DNA from: Anaerolineaceae bacterium
GTDB taxonomy: Bacteria; Chloroflexota; Anaerolineae; Anaerolineales; Anaerolineaceae
Reading direction: 5' to 3'
NCBI GenBank assembly: GCA_012797695.1
Contig: JAAZOQ010000305.1
Span: 1-43,475, forward strand
Length of the DNA stretch: 43,475 nt
The position numbers and the translations under genes were made by a program. Positions 8,960 through 18,862 of this stretch are shown piece after piece (position 1 is the stretch's first letter; every line of letters starts with the position of its first letter). The notes beneath the pieces were generated by a model. That model was not told where the DNA came from. It saw only the letters and a list, made by a program, of their open reading frames with translations, and did not search any database.

Positions 8960-10144
8960 TTATCCAGGTATATTTACCAGAATCTGAAATCCTTCGCCTT
9001 TTGCTGTTTTGATCTCTACCTTGCCATTAATCAGCCGAACACGTTCGCGAATCCCGATCAGGCCAAAGCCGCCCTCCGCGATGTCGGAACCAACCCCATT
9101 ATCGGTGACAGACAGGGTGATTTCTTGGGTATTCTCAAAACTCAGTACTATTTTAACCTGAGTTGACTGAGAATGCTTATTGGCATTGTTGATGCCTTCC
9201 TGGACGACGCGAAACAGGGTAACGTCGGTTTGCGGTGGAATCTGGCGAGGAGAACCCAGCACGGTGAAATCAAATTTGCGTCCCTCACTCTCTGAGGTAG
9301 TGATCAATTTCTCGATGCGTTCAGAGAGGGTCAGAGCGCCCAGGTTATCTTCGCGCAAAGCAGAAACACTGTTGCGCACGTCCTGTAATGCGGTAGCGGA
9401 AAGGTCCTGTGCTTTTTCGAGAAGCTGCGCTGACTTCTGAGGGTCTTCCTGAATAACTGCCAGAGCTGCCTTGATCTGCATATTGATCGTGGTCAGATAG
9501 TGGCCCAGACCATCGTGAATTTCGCGAGCCAGGCGGTTGCGTTCCTGCGAAACCGCCAGATCCTTGACTTGAGTGGCATATTCGCTGAGGTGGTGATTGG
9601 CTTCAGAAAGCTCCCCCGCCAGCTTTTCCATCTTGATGCGTCCCTTTTGTTCGGTATAGGCCATTTCGGTAAAGATCAAAATGAACACCTGGCCGGCAAA
9701 GAAAGCAGGCAGCCCTTCCCAGACCACTCCCCAACTGCTGGTGTAACTCATGATCGAAAGCACATAAGTAATGAAAATACCCGCATTAACCACCAGAATC
9801 CAGTCATGATCCAGTGACATGGCCGTATGAGCGACCAGGGGCAGCAAAATGAGAGCGTTGAAACCGGCGCCCTTGCCAAAATAAACAATCAGACCGCCAA
9901 TGACAAGCTGTACCCCGAAATAGATCAATTTGGGGATCAGTTTGCCTAACTGGTTGACATAGGCAAAGCCATAAATCCCTAAAGTGATGTAGGCGATCCC
10001 CAAACAAATGAGGACCGTAATCAAAAAGAGAGAAGTCTGCGGCGGTTTACTGAAGGTGGTGAAATACGAAATCAGTACCACCAAAGCAAAGGCAAGATCG
10101 GTACCGCTGGAAATGTTGAAATCGGAGAAAGCAGTCCTTTTCAT
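8960..10144 (-). CDS. Membrane sensor histidine kinase (HisKA_3/NarX-like)
   Basis: N-terminal TM segments; ERNRLAREIHDGLGHYLTTINMQ H-box; HATPase GFGLIGIRERV; 5 bp upstream of the response regulator. Confidence 0.95.
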   Translation of the reverse strand: MKRTAFSDFNISSGTDLAFALVVLISYFTTFSKPPQTSLFLITVLICLGIAYITLGIYGFAYVNQLGKLIPKLIYFGVQLVIGGLIVYFGKGAGFNALILLPLVAHTAMSLDHDWILVVNAGIFITYVLSIMSYTSSWGVVWEGLPAFFAGQVFILIFTEMAYTEQKGRIKMEKLAGELSEANHHLSEYATQVKDLAVSQERNRLAREIHDGLGHYLTTINMQIKAALAVIQEDPQKSAQLLEKAQDLSATALQDVRNSVSALREDNLGALTLSERIEKLITTSESEGRKFDFTVLGSPRQIPPQTDVTLFRVVQEGINNANKHSQSTQVKIVLSFENTQEITLSVTDNGVGSDIAEGGFGLIGIRERVRLINGKVEIKTAKGEGFQILVNIPG

Positions 10145-10298
10145 TGAGGTAATTATAGCAACATTGATTTTTCAGGGGAATTGATCGAAAGGCATACTTT
10201 CAGGGCAAGTCTATCTTTGGATAGGCTTTGGAGTATGACCTTTTTCACATTACAAGGTGATGAGGGAGACCTAAACTTAGGGTACAACAAGGTGAAAA

Positions 10299-11834
10299 AT
10301 GAACTTATTAATGATCTACCCGGAATTTCCAGATACTTTTTGGAGCTTCAAGCATGCGCTGAAGTTCGTCGATAAGAAAGTCAGCAACCCCCCGTTGGGC
10401 CTGATGACCGTTTCGGCTCTCCTCCCGAAGGAGTGGAACAAGAAGTTGATCGATACCAACATCTATCCGCTTACCGATGAGGATATCGATTGGGCCGATC
10501 TCGTCTTCGTGAGTGCCATGGATATCCAACGCAACACAATCGAGGCAATCATCCGACGAGTGCAGGCGCGCGGCAAGAAAGTCGCCGCCGGCGGACCCTT
10601 ATTTACCGAAGATTATACCCAGTTTGATTTCGTCGATTATCTGGTGTTGAACGAAGGCGAGATCACTGTTCCTGAATTTGTCCACGACTATCTGGCCGGC
10701 ACAGCCAGGCAAATTTACCAGGCAGAGCAATTTGCCGACATGAGCCAATCGCCGGCCCCGGATATCTCGGTCATCAAGCTGGCGGATTATGACTGCATGA
10801 GCATCCAGTTTTCACGCGGATGCCCCTTCCACTGCGATTTTTGCAACGTAACCGCTCTGCTGGGGCACGAACCGCGCTTGAAAACAGCAGCACAGATCAT
10901 TGCCGAGCTGGACCAGCTCTATGCAGCCGGTTGGCGGCGCAACGTCTTTTTTGTAGATGACAATTTCATTGGCAACAAAAAATATCTCAAAGAAGAGGTC
11001 TTACCGGCATTGATCCGCTGGCGGAAAGGCAAAGTAGGCTGCCTGTTCCTGACTGAGGTTTCCATTAACCTGGCAGATGACAAACAACTCATGAAAATGC
11101 TGGTCCAGGCCGGCTTTATCTCGGTTTTCATTGGCATCGAAACCCCGGATGAAGACAGTCTGCAAAGCTGCAACAAGAAGCAGAATGTCAAACGGGACCT
11201 GATCGCCAACATTCATGAAATTCAACAAGCCGGCATTCAGGTCATGGCCGGATTCATCGTTGGGTTCGACAGTGATACTCCCTCGATCTTCAACCGGATG
11301 ACCGACTTCATCCAGAAGAGCGGCGTGGTCACCGCGATGGTGGGGCTGCTGCAGGCGCCTAATAAGACGGAACTGTATAACAAATTGGAGCAACAGGGCC
11401 GGATCATCAAAGAGATGACCGGGGATAACACTGACGGCACCAGCAACATCATCCCGGTAATGGATGCCGGCGTGCTGCGCGATGGCTACCTGCAGATCAT
11501 GGACCACATCTATGCGCCCAAGTACTTCTATCAGCGCATCAAGACCTTTTTGCGCGAGTACCAACCGACGAAATCCAGCGTGACCATCGAATGGAATGAG
11601 GTGGCGGCATTACTGAAGACGGTGGTACTGATCGGCTTCAACCCGAAAGTCGCCGGTTATTACTGGAATCTATTCTTCTGGACATTGTTTCATTTCCCCT
11701 CCAAATTCCCGCTGGCGATCACACTGACTGTCTATGGCTACCACTTTCACAAGGTGGCTGACCAAAACAAGCGGCGAATTCTGCACAAAGGTCCGGCTGA
11801 ATCCCCGGCCGGAGCTCTGGGAGAAAGCCTTTAA
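10299..11834 (+). CDS. B12-binding domain radical SAM protein (DUF4070-type C-terminus likely)
   Basis: N-terminal B12-binding-like domain, RGCPFHCDFCNV CxxxCxxC, FVDDNFIGN, GFIVGFDSD. Confidence 0.9.
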   Translation: MNLLMIYPEFPDTFWSFKHALKFVDKKVSNPPLGLMTVSALLPKEWNKKLIDTNIYPLTDEDIDWADLVFVSAMDIQRNTIEAIIRRVQARGKKVAAGGPLFTEDYTQFDFVDYLVLNEGEITVPEFVHDYLAGTARQIYQAEQFADMSQSPAPDISVIKLADYDCMSIQFSRGCPFHCDFCNVTALLGHEPRLKTAAQIIAELDQLYAAGWRRNVFFVDDNFIGNKKYLKEEVLPALIRWRKGKVGCLFLTEVSINLADDKQLMKMLVQAGFISVFIGIETPDEDSLQSCNKKQNVKRDLIANIHEIQQAGIQVMAGFIVGFDSDTPSIFNRMTDFIQKSGVVTAMVGLLQAPNKTELYNKLEQQGRIIKEMTGDNTDGTSNIIPVMDAGVLRDGYLQIMDHIYAPKYFYQRIKTFLREYQPTKSSVTIEWNEVAALLKTVVLIGFNPKVAGYYWNLFFWTLFHFPSKFPLAITLTVYGYHFHKVADQNKRRILHKGPAESPAGALGESL

Positions 11835-11840
11835 TCACGA

Positions 11841-11869
11841 AATCAGAGTAGCCAGTGGCTACTCTGATT
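11841..11869. terminator. Near-perfect 29-nt palindrome, candidate bidirectional terminator between convergent genes
   Basis: AATCAGAGTAGCCA-G-TGGCTACTCTGATT; overlaps the stop codon of the minus-strand EEP gene; weak T-tract on + side. Confidence 0.6.
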
Positions 11870-13595
11870 CTTTAAAAGTGAGTTCGAGCAAGAAAGGATC
11901 GTGATCTGATACCTGCTTCGACTCGGGAAAGCCAGTATTCAGATGAATAACAGTGGATTGGATTTCTGTCTGAGCGGCACAAGCGCGATTCAGCAGCATC
12001 TGGTCAAATAAAGAAGCGCTGCCTTGATACAGAATGGAATAACGGGATTCTGCAGGAACGGTGCTGGCCAGATTCAGCCACTGAGCGGAGGCAAATTGCG
12101 CCAATGCCTGTGATTCAGGCGTGTCGTTAAAATCACCCGCAACAAGAATGCAGGCAGCAGGGTCATCCTTCTGCAATTTTGCGGCGAAAGCAGCGATCCA
12201 TTGCGTTTGAGCGATGCGTTTGGGCTCTTCAGGCCGAGACGGCGGCTGGATGGCACCAAACTCGGCAGAATTGGCCAGATTCGACACCAGATGCACCCCC
12301 ATAACCTCCACATGCTGCCCCATGAACTCGAAGGTTCCCAAAACTGGCGGTCGGCTATTGTGAAACGCGGCCACGTTTTCTGCATTGACCGCAAGGGAAT
12401 CGTTGCGCCAGCTCAACCCGCGATCGGTGCGATACAGAAAGACCGTGCGAATATTGCCCCCGCTGACCCCACCGCTGGAATCGTTGACCGGCAGATTATC
12501 TACGTAATGATATTGAGGACCGCCCTGTTTGTGAATCTGAGTGACCAATGCCTGCAGCGCCTGGCTGGCAGAAACGGTGCCATCATCTTCTTCGCCACTG
12601 TCATCCTGAATTTCCTGCAGAACCAGAATGTCTGGCGAAGCGAGGGAAGTAACAATCTGGGCGGAGAGCGACTTGAGCCGCGCAGAATCGAATCGGCTCA
12701 AGTTTTCAACGTTATAAGTGGCGATGAGCAGACTGGCCGAGGAAAGGTCAGCGGTGAACTTCTCTTTGGACAAGGCCGCAGTTTCACCAAGTTGAGGCTG
12801 GTTGGTCTCGATCAGCGTATAACTGCCGTAAGCGTAGCTGAGAATGCCAATCAGCGGAGTAGCAAAATGAGATCCCAGAGAAACGGATTTCTTGAATGAA
12901 TCAGGCAAGATTACCTGGATTCTTTCGGGGTTTTGATCTGCAGCCGTTGCGAGCAATGCTCCCTGGGGGGAAAACTGGTTAAGCAACTGCATTTCGCCCG
13001 GCAGAACATAAATTTCGTGATAAGAATTCTCTGGCTGAACCACAATGGCCTGATCGATCTCGACGCGCATCGATTCCAGACTTTCGTAGAAATCCAGGCC
13101 ATCCTGATCGATATCGAAGGAAGTAAAGCCATCATCTTCGATGATCTGAGCTGGAGGCAAACGGCCTGCACTGCCCAGGAGGATCGGATCGGGCAAGGGA
13201 TTCCCGGAAGAGAGCAGCTCGATGCTGGGTGAGGTGATCTCAGTCTGCGTGAGTTGATCTTTGGCACTGTTATTGGAGGCAAATTCTTTCACCTGACCCG
13301 AAACGGCAACGGAATCGCCCGGAATATTCTCGGGGTAATGATCTGTGAATACATAGATGCCTTCTGAAGTGCAGGCACGATCATCCGGAGAGGGATCCTG
13401 CATGTAAAAACCGCGCTGATCTTTCCAGGTCACAATGCCGGTCACGTGCGAGACTGTCTGCCCAACATAAGGTGACGTATGGCTGCATCCCTGCAGGTCA
13501 TGAATGGCTGGGGAAACCGCCCGGGAAGAATTGCCGGGGAAAGTACAACTCGAGATCAGGAAAATTATTGGCCAAATCCACCAAGTTTTCTTCAA
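11859..13595 (-). CDS. Secreted lipoprotein endonuclease/exonuclease/phosphatase (EEP) family, with N-terminal OB-fold-like domain (ExeM/NucH-like)
   Basis: TTG start at 13595 proposed (the ORF track's 13724 start would overlap glpK): LKKTWWIWPIIFLISSCTFPG lipobox; SD-like AGAGGTG upstream; EEP motifs TYNVENLSRF, LQEIQDDSG, GDFNDTP, SDHDPFLLEL. Confidence 0.85.
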   Translation of the reverse strand: MKKTWWIWPIIFLISSCTFPGNSSRAVSPAIHDLQGCSHTSPYVGQTVSHVTGIVTWKDQRGFYMQDPSPDDRACTSEGIYVFTDHYPENIPGDSVAVSGQVKEFASNNSAKDQLTQTEITSPSIELLSSGNPLPDPILLGSAGRLPPAQIIEDDGFTSFDIDQDGLDFYESLESMRVEIDQAIVVQPENSYHEIYVLPGEMQLLNQFSPQGALLATAADQNPERIQVILPDSFKKSVSLGSHFATPLIGILSYAYGSYTLIETNQPQLGETAALSKEKFTADLSSASLLIATYNVENLSRFDSARLKSLSAQIVTSLASPDILVLQEIQDDSGEEDDGTVSASQALQALVTQIHKQGGPQYHYVDNLPVNDSSGGVSGGNIRTVFLYRTDRGLSWRNDSLAVNAENVAAFHNSRPPVLGTFEFMGQHVEVMGVHLVSNLANSAEFGAIQPPSRPEEPKRIAQTQWIAAFAAKLQKDDPAACILVAGDFNDTPESQALAQFASAQWLNLASTVPAESRYSILYQGSASLFDQMLLNRACAAQTEIQSTVIHLNTGFPESKQVSDHDPFLLELTFKESE

Positions 13596-13678
13596 TGAAG
13601 CACCTCTGCTTTGATGCCTTAATTGTATAATGAACGCAGACAAACTCAGAAAAGTGATCTTAAAAAATGGAGGGTTCA

Positions 13679-15175
13679 ATGCCGAATTTTGTTGCAGCCA
13701 TCGACCAGGGGACAACCAGCACACGGTTCATTGTCTTCGATCACGAGGGGAATATCGTTGCCATCGATCAAAAAGAACACAAACAATATTACCCGGCTCC
13801 CGGTTTGGTCGAGCATGACGGCATGGAGATCTGGAACAATACCCTGGAAGTAATCACGAACGGCATGCGGAAATCGAACCTGGCCGCAGAGGATATCGCG
13901 GCTATCGGCATCACCAATCAGCGGGAAACAACCATTTTGTGGAATCGCATCACCGGGCGGCCGTACGATAAGGCGATCGTCTGGCAGGATACGCGCACCA
14001 ATGAAATCTGCGCCGAATTCGAGAAAAAAGGTCTGGCGGAAAAAATCCGTGAGAAGACCGGACTGCCCCTGGCCACCTATTTCTCTGGCCCCAAGATCAA
14101 GTGGATTTTGGACCGACACCCAGAGATCATCGATGACATTGCCCGCGGCGAGGTCTATTTCGGCAATATGGATTCCTGGGTGATCTGGAACCTGTCGGGT
14201 GGTCCGCGCGGCGGCATCCATGTGACCGACGTCACCAACGCCTCGCGAACGCTGCTGATGGACATCCGAACGCTGGACTGGGATCAGGAAATGCTGGATC
14301 TAATGGGCGTACCGCGCAGCATTCTGCCGCGAATCGTCTCTTCGTCTGAGATTTATGGCTACTCTCGTTTGGGCATCGAAAACGTGCCGGTGGCTGGTGA
14401 TCTGGGTGATCAGCAAGCGGCACTGTTCGGACAGGCCTGTTATGAACCCGGTGAGGTCAAAAATACCTACGGTACAGGCTGCTTCATGCTGATGAACACC
14501 GGCACCACCCCGGTTTTGAGCAAAAACGGTTTGCTGACAACAGCCGGGTACAAGTTGGATGGTCAGCCGGCTGTATACTGCCTGGAAGGCTCCATTGCCA
14601 TTGCCGGCGCACTGGTACAATGGCTGCGCGACAATCTGCAACTGATCGAGAAATCTTCTGATATCGAACCGCTGGCCCGTACGGTTAAGGATAATGGGGA
14701 CGTGTACATTGTACCGGCTTTTTCAGGGCTGTTTGCGCCCTACTGGCGCGCGGATGCACGCGGGGTGATCGTGGGCCTCACTCGCTACGTCAACAAAGGA
14801 CACATTGCCCGGGCCGTGCTTGAATCCACAGCGTATCAAACCCGAGAAGTGCTGGATGCCATGGAAAACGATTCGCAGGTCAAGCTGGCCAGCCTGAAAG
14901 TGGATGGTGGCATGGTGGTCAATGAAATGCTTATGCAATTCCAGGCTGACATTCTCAACGTGCCGGTGGTCAAGCCGCGGATTGCCGAGACCACTGCCTT
15001 GGGAGCGGCTTATGCAGCCGGTCTGGCTGTCGGGTTCTGGCAAAATTTGGATGAGCTTAAGAAAAATTGGGGCCAGGACAAAGAGTGGAAGCCCAATATG
15101 TCGGAGGAAGCACGCGCCCAATTGTATGCCAGATGGAAAAAAGCCGTCTCGCGCACCTTCGACTGGCTCTCTTGA
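13679..15175 (+). CDS. glpK: Glycerol kinase
   Basis: [47 protein letters not shown] 13679 preferred because GGAGG lies just upstream. Confidence 0.97.
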   Translation: MPNFVAAIDQGTTSTRFIVFDHEGNIVAIDQKEHKQYYPAPGLVEHDGMEIWNNTLEVITNGMRKSNLAAEDIAAIGITNQRETTILWNRITGRPYDKAIVWQDTRTNEICAEFEKKGLAEKIREKTGLPLATYFSGPKIKWILDRHPEIIDDIARGEVYFGNMDSWVIWNLSGGPRGGIHVTDVTNASRTLLMDIRTLDWDQEMLDLMGVPRSILPRIVSSSEIYGYSRLGIENVPVAGDLGDQQAALFGQACYEPGEVKNTYGTGCFMLMNTGTTPVLSKNGLLTTAGYKLDGQPAVYCLEGSIAIAGALVQWLRDNLQLIEKSSDIEPLARTVKDNGDVYIVPAFSGLFAPYWRADARGVIVGLTRYVNKGHIARAVLESTAYQTREVLDAMENDSQVKLASLKVDGGMVVNEMLMQFQADILNVPVVKPRIAETTALGAAYAAGLAVGFWQNLDELKKNWGQDKEWKPNMSEEARAQLYARWKKAVSRTFDWLS

Positions 15176-15280
15176 CCGGAATCTGGCTTCACGATAAAAT
15201 CAGTGGTTGCCCGTAAAGGGTAAAAATCCAAAACAGGTGAAGGTAACCGGAAACGGTGAGAGGCACCGAAGGAAAATAAA

Positions 15281-15940
15281 ATGGAAAAGAACGTTATTGA
15301 AGCTTCCAAGCGCTCTGTCACTGGCAAAAAGGTCAGTGTTCTACGCCGCGAAGGTAAACTGCCGGGTGTGGTCTACGGTCACAAGTTCACTTCTGAACCG
15401 ATCGTAATGGACAGCAAAGCTGCCACCAAAGTACTTAATTCGGTCACTTCTTCAAGCATTGTGACGCTTGTGATCGATGGTGAGGAACATGCAGCCTTGG
15501 TACGTGAAAAACAGCGTGACTATATCCGCAATCAATTCATTCATATCGATTTCCAGGCTGTTTCGCAAACCGAGAAGATCCGCACCAAAGTGGGCATTAC
15601 CCTGACCGGGTTTGCTCCTGCCGTGAAAGATTTCAACGGTGTCGTGGTGGAAGGGATCGACTCTATCGAAGTAGAGGCTTTGCCAAAAGATCTGCCAGAA
15701 CAATTTGTCATCGATGTTTCGCATTTGGCCAATATTGGGGATGCCATTTACGTGAAAGACATCGCTGTCCCCGCTAACGTGGAAGTGATGGATTCACCTG
15801 AGGAAAGAATCGTTCTGATCGCCTCACCGGCTGCCGAAGAAGTTGAACCTGAACCGGCTGCTGCTGAAGGTGAAGTGGTTGAGCCAGAAGTCATCGAAAA
15901 AGGCAAGAAAGACGAAGACGCCGAAGACGACGGCAAATAA
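15281..15940 (+). CDS. rplY: 50S ribosomal protein L25/general stress protein Ctc
   Basis: GKKVSVLRREGKLPGVVYGHKFTSEPI, two-domain TL5/CTC-type with acidic tail. Confidence 0.95.
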   Translation: MEKNVIEASKRSVTGKKVSVLRREGKLPGVVYGHKFTSEPIVMDSKAATKVLNSVTSSSIVTLVIDGEEHAALVREKQRDYIRNQFIHIDFQAVSQTEKIRTKVGITLTGFAPAVKDFNGVVVEGIDSIEVEALPKDLPEQFVIDVSHLANIGDAIYVKDIAVPANVEVMDSPEERIVLIASPAAEEVEPEPAAAEGEVVEPEVIEKGKKDEDAEDDGK

Positions 15941-15957
15941 CCAAAACTGTTGGAATC

Positions 15958-15988
15958 AAAATAGAGCGGAGAAATCTGCTCTATTTTT
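15958..15988 (+). terminator. Intrinsic terminator of rplY, overlapping the 3' end of the convergent Nudix gene
   Basis: AAATAGAGC ... GCTCTATTTTT. Confidence 0.75.
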
Positions 15989-16565
15989 GTTTAATGAGGT
16001 CGATGAATTGCTGGGTTACCCGGGCAGAAAAGCCCCATAATCTTTCGCCGTCGAAATCTTTATACACAGTGGTCGATATTTGACCATGACCGGGAATGTC
16101 GAATTTCTGAATGCTGGAGTTTTCCTTTTGCATCAACCAGTCAAGCGGAATCGAAAAAACGCGGTCTACCTCTGCCTGACTGCGGGTAATGGAAACCGGC
16201 CAGCGTAAAAGCCCGATCACGGGCGTGACAATATAGCCGGTAACTGTCTCGTGGATTGGCATTTGCCCCAGAACCTGCACCGCCGAAGCGGCAATCCCCA
16301 GTTCTTCGTGAGTTTCACGTAAGGCAGTGGCAGCGCGATCCGCGTCTTCGGGTTCGACCGCACCCCCAGGGAAGGCGACCTCACCGCGATGGAATTCTCC
16401 CTGATTGCCGCGGCGAATGTAAAGCAGCTTCCAGATACTGGCATCCAGATACAACGGGAGGAGCACAGCAGCGGGCGTGAGCCCCGGTTTAGCGGGCTGG
16501 TCAGGGCTTTTTTGCCCAGCTAACCGCTGTTTAATGCGATCAATCAATTCTGCAGGATGATTCAT
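15981..16565 (-). CDS. Nudix hydrolase (CoA pyrophosphatase-like)
   Basis: GEVAFPGGAVEPEDADRAATALRETHEELGI Nudix box. Confidence 0.93.
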   Translation of the reverse strand: MNHPAELIDRIKQRLAGQKSPDQPAKPGLTPAAVLLPLYLDASIWKLLYIRRGNQGEFHRGEVAFPGGAVEPEDADRAATALRETHEELGIAASAVQVLGQMPIHETVTGYIVTPVIGLLRWPVSITRSQAEVDRVFSIPLDWLMQKENSSIQKFDIPGHGQISTTVYKDFDGERLWGFSARVTQQFIDLIKQK

Positions 16566-16581
16566 TTTCCCCCAACTTTTC

Positions 16582-17475
16582 TCAGTCTTGTGCTGCTTGA
16601 TCGGTCAACTCCTGATCCCACTCTTCTTCCTCGGTTAAACCGATGGCACCCGTTTCTTTGAGCAATTTCTTGTCACTGGTTTCATGGTTGATCAGCACCG
16701 GGCGGGCAAAGATCAGGTAACCTGTATGGGCCACCATCCGATCTGTAGGCCGAAATCGAGTAGGCTCAGGTTTATAGTAACGCAACGAAATTTCGCAAAC
16801 ATCGATAAAACCAAAATCATTCTGGCGCAGGGCATTGAGCAAAGTAATCACCTGATTGGCGGTGGGTACGATGCTGCCGAAATAGCCCCCTGCCTTCAAG
16901 GCGCGCCGCGTCTGCTGAATGTAGTCATAAGGATTGGCCACATCCAGGAACAAGGCATCTACCTCGGTTTCATCGAAGCCCGTGCCAATGTCTTTGAGCT
17001 TGAACTCCACCTGCTCAGCCAGGCCGAGGCGATCCAGATTGCGGCGAGCTTTCAATTGGTGTTCTTCGCGATACTCATAGGAATAGACACTGCCAGTAGC
17101 TCCCACCGAATGCGCCAGGGCCGCGGTGAATGCCCCACTGCCCGTCCCGGCTTCGATCACGCGCGTGCCAGGACCGATGCCCATAACCATTAAGATATAC
17201 GCAATATCTTTGGGGTAAAGGATTTGAGTTGCCCGTGGAACATTCTTGAGCAAGTCAGGCAAAGAAGGCTGCAGCAAAAAAAAGGGGCTGCCAATGTGGC
17301 TGAAGACCTGGGTACCCCAGGGCAAGCCAATCAGATCGTCATGCTTGACTACCCCACGATGGGTATGCAGCGCTTTCCCGGGTTCAAGCGGAAAAATATA
17401 ACTTTTATAGCTCAGCCCCACCAACTGAACCAGATCACCTGCTTTGACCAAACTGCCATGAGATTCCCAGCTCAA
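16582..17475 (-). CDS. trmI: tRNA (adenine-58-N1)-methyltransferase, TrmI family
   Basis: YPKDIAYILMVMGIGPGTRVIEAGTGSGAFTAALAHSVG. Confidence 0.9.
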   Translation of the reverse strand: MSWESHGSLVKAGDLVQLVGLSYKSYIFPLEPGKALHTHRGVVKHDDLIGLPWGTQVFSHIGSPFFLLQPSLPDLLKNVPRATQILYPKDIAYILMVMGIGPGTRVIEAGTGSGAFTAALAHSVGATGSVYSYEYREEHQLKARRNLDRLGLAEQVEFKLKDIGTGFDETEVDALFLDVANPYDYIQQTRRALKAGGYFGSIVPTANQVITLLNALRQNDFGFIDVCEISLRYYKPEPTRFRPTDRMVAHTGYLIFARPVLINHETSDKKLLKETGAIGLTEEEEWDQELTDQAAQD

Positions 17476-17496
17476 AAGAATGCCTCCGTAAAAAGG

Positions 17497-17766
17497 TCAG
17501 CGCTTCACCGGCTGAAAATTGGTCAGCCAGTAGCCCAATGCGATAAATGCCAAACAAAAGAGAAGATCGATGCCTAAAATCAGCGGTCCGGTTTTGAGAA
17601 AAGACCAGCCCCGCCACATGGCCACTGCCTGCCCGGCAAAGAAGCCCACCCAGGCGAAGAGATTGAGCACGAGCAGTTTGCGTCCGTTGCCGGCAAACAA
17701 AAAGTTCGCCAGGCAGGCGGGAATGGAAGCAATTACCAATCCGAAGAACACAGAAGCCAAAGTCAT
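17497..17766 (-). CDS. Small (89 aa) membrane protein, unknown function
   Basis: Three predicted hydrophobic segments; 4-nt overlap with mnmA, 21 bp before trmI. Confidence 0.7.
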   Translation of the reverse strand: MTLASVFFGLVIASIPACLANFLFAGNGRKLLVLNLFAWVGFFAGQAVAMWRGWSFLKTGPLILGIDLLFCLAFIALGYWLTNFQPVKR

Positions 17767-18860
17767 TCTTTCCCTCCGCTGCTGGATACTGATTTTATCA
17801 TTCCGCTGCCAATTACGGTATCCCCGGCGTAGAAAACGGCAATCTGCCCCGGGGTGATGTCGCGCAGCGGATGCTCAACCTGAACCTGAATCGTTGATAA
17901 AGAAGGATCATGAATCACACAAGACACCGGAAGCGCCTTGTAACGTATCTTGACCTCACAACGCAGATCAAGCTGGCCCTGGACAGGCTGGATCCAATTC
18001 AGATTCACGACTTCAAAGCGATCCTTGCCCAAGTCCGCGGCGGTGCCGATGATGACCGCGTTCTGCTGCGTATCTTTCTCGACCACGTATACCGGTTCAG
18101 CGTTGCCGGCGCCCAACCCTTTACGCTGGCCGATGGTGTAATTTACCAGCCCAGCGTGGCTGCCCACGACTGTGCCGCTGACCGTACGAATTTCCCCAGC
18201 GGCGAAGGCATTGGGCGAATTCCGCTTGAGAAATTCGCGGTAGCCGGCTTTACCAATAAAGCAGAGATCCTGAGAATCGTGCTTCTCGGCTACGGGAAGG
18301 TTGAATTGATGAGCCAACTGACGTACTTCAGGTTTGGTCAATTTGCCCAGCGGCAGAAGGGTATGGGAAAGTTGATCCTGGCTCAAACCAGAAAGTACGT
18401 AAGATTGGTCTTTCTTCGGGTCCAGACCTTTGCGCAACACATAAGCACCCTCAACGGCTTCCACCTGCGCGTAATGCCCGGTGGCAAAATAAGGAATACC
18501 TGAATCAAGAACGCGGTCGATGAACACTCCCCAGCGGATCTTCTGATTGCAGAGGTAGCAGGGATTGGGAGTCAGGCCAAGGTTAAGGGCCTCGATGAAA
18601 CGATCGACCACCTGCTGCTTGAACTCTTTCTGTACATCAAGCACATAAAAGGGAATGCCGAGCAGATTAGCGACCTGCCGGGCCTGATTGATGGCTTCGG
18701 GTGGGCAGCACGCATTCTCCGCCTCGTCACAATCATCCGACCAGAGCTTCAACATCATGCCGGTAACCTCATAGCCCTGCTGCACGAGCAGCGCCGCGGC
18801 TACCGAACTATCCACGCCACCGCTCATGGCGATGACGATCTTCTTTCGGGAAGGATCCAT
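17763..18860 (-). CDS. mnmA: tRNA-specific 2-thiouridylase MnmA
   Basis: VIAMSGGVDSSVAAALLVQQGYEVTGMMLKLW; NPCYLCNQKIRWG; GHYAQ. Confidence 0.97.
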   Translation of the reverse strand: MDPSRKKIVIAMSGGVDSSVAAALLVQQGYEVTGMMLKLWSDDCDEAENACCPPEAINQARQVANLLGIPFYVLDVQKEFKQQVVDRFIEALNLGLTPNPCYLCNQKIRWGVFIDRVLDSGIPYFATGHYAQVEAVEGAYVLRKGLDPKKDQSYVLSGLSQDQLSHTLLPLGKLTKPEVRQLAHQFNLPVAEKHDSQDLCFIGKAGYREFLKRNSPNAFAAGEIRTVSGTVVGSHAGLVNYTIGQRKGLGAGNAEPVYVVEKDTQQNAVIIGTAADLGKDRFEVVNLNWIQPVQGQLDLRCEVKIRYKALPVSCVIHDPSLSTIQVQVEHPLRDITPGQIAVFYAGDTVIGSGMIKSVSSSGGKE

Positions 18861-18862
18861 GG

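Noticed and set aside
13596-13724. Long N-terminal extension of the EEP nuclease ORF overlapping glpK
   Set aside because: The extension has no signal-like or domain sequence; the TTG at 13595 has an SD and gives a lipoprotein signal peptide, so the overlap is an ORF-calling artefact
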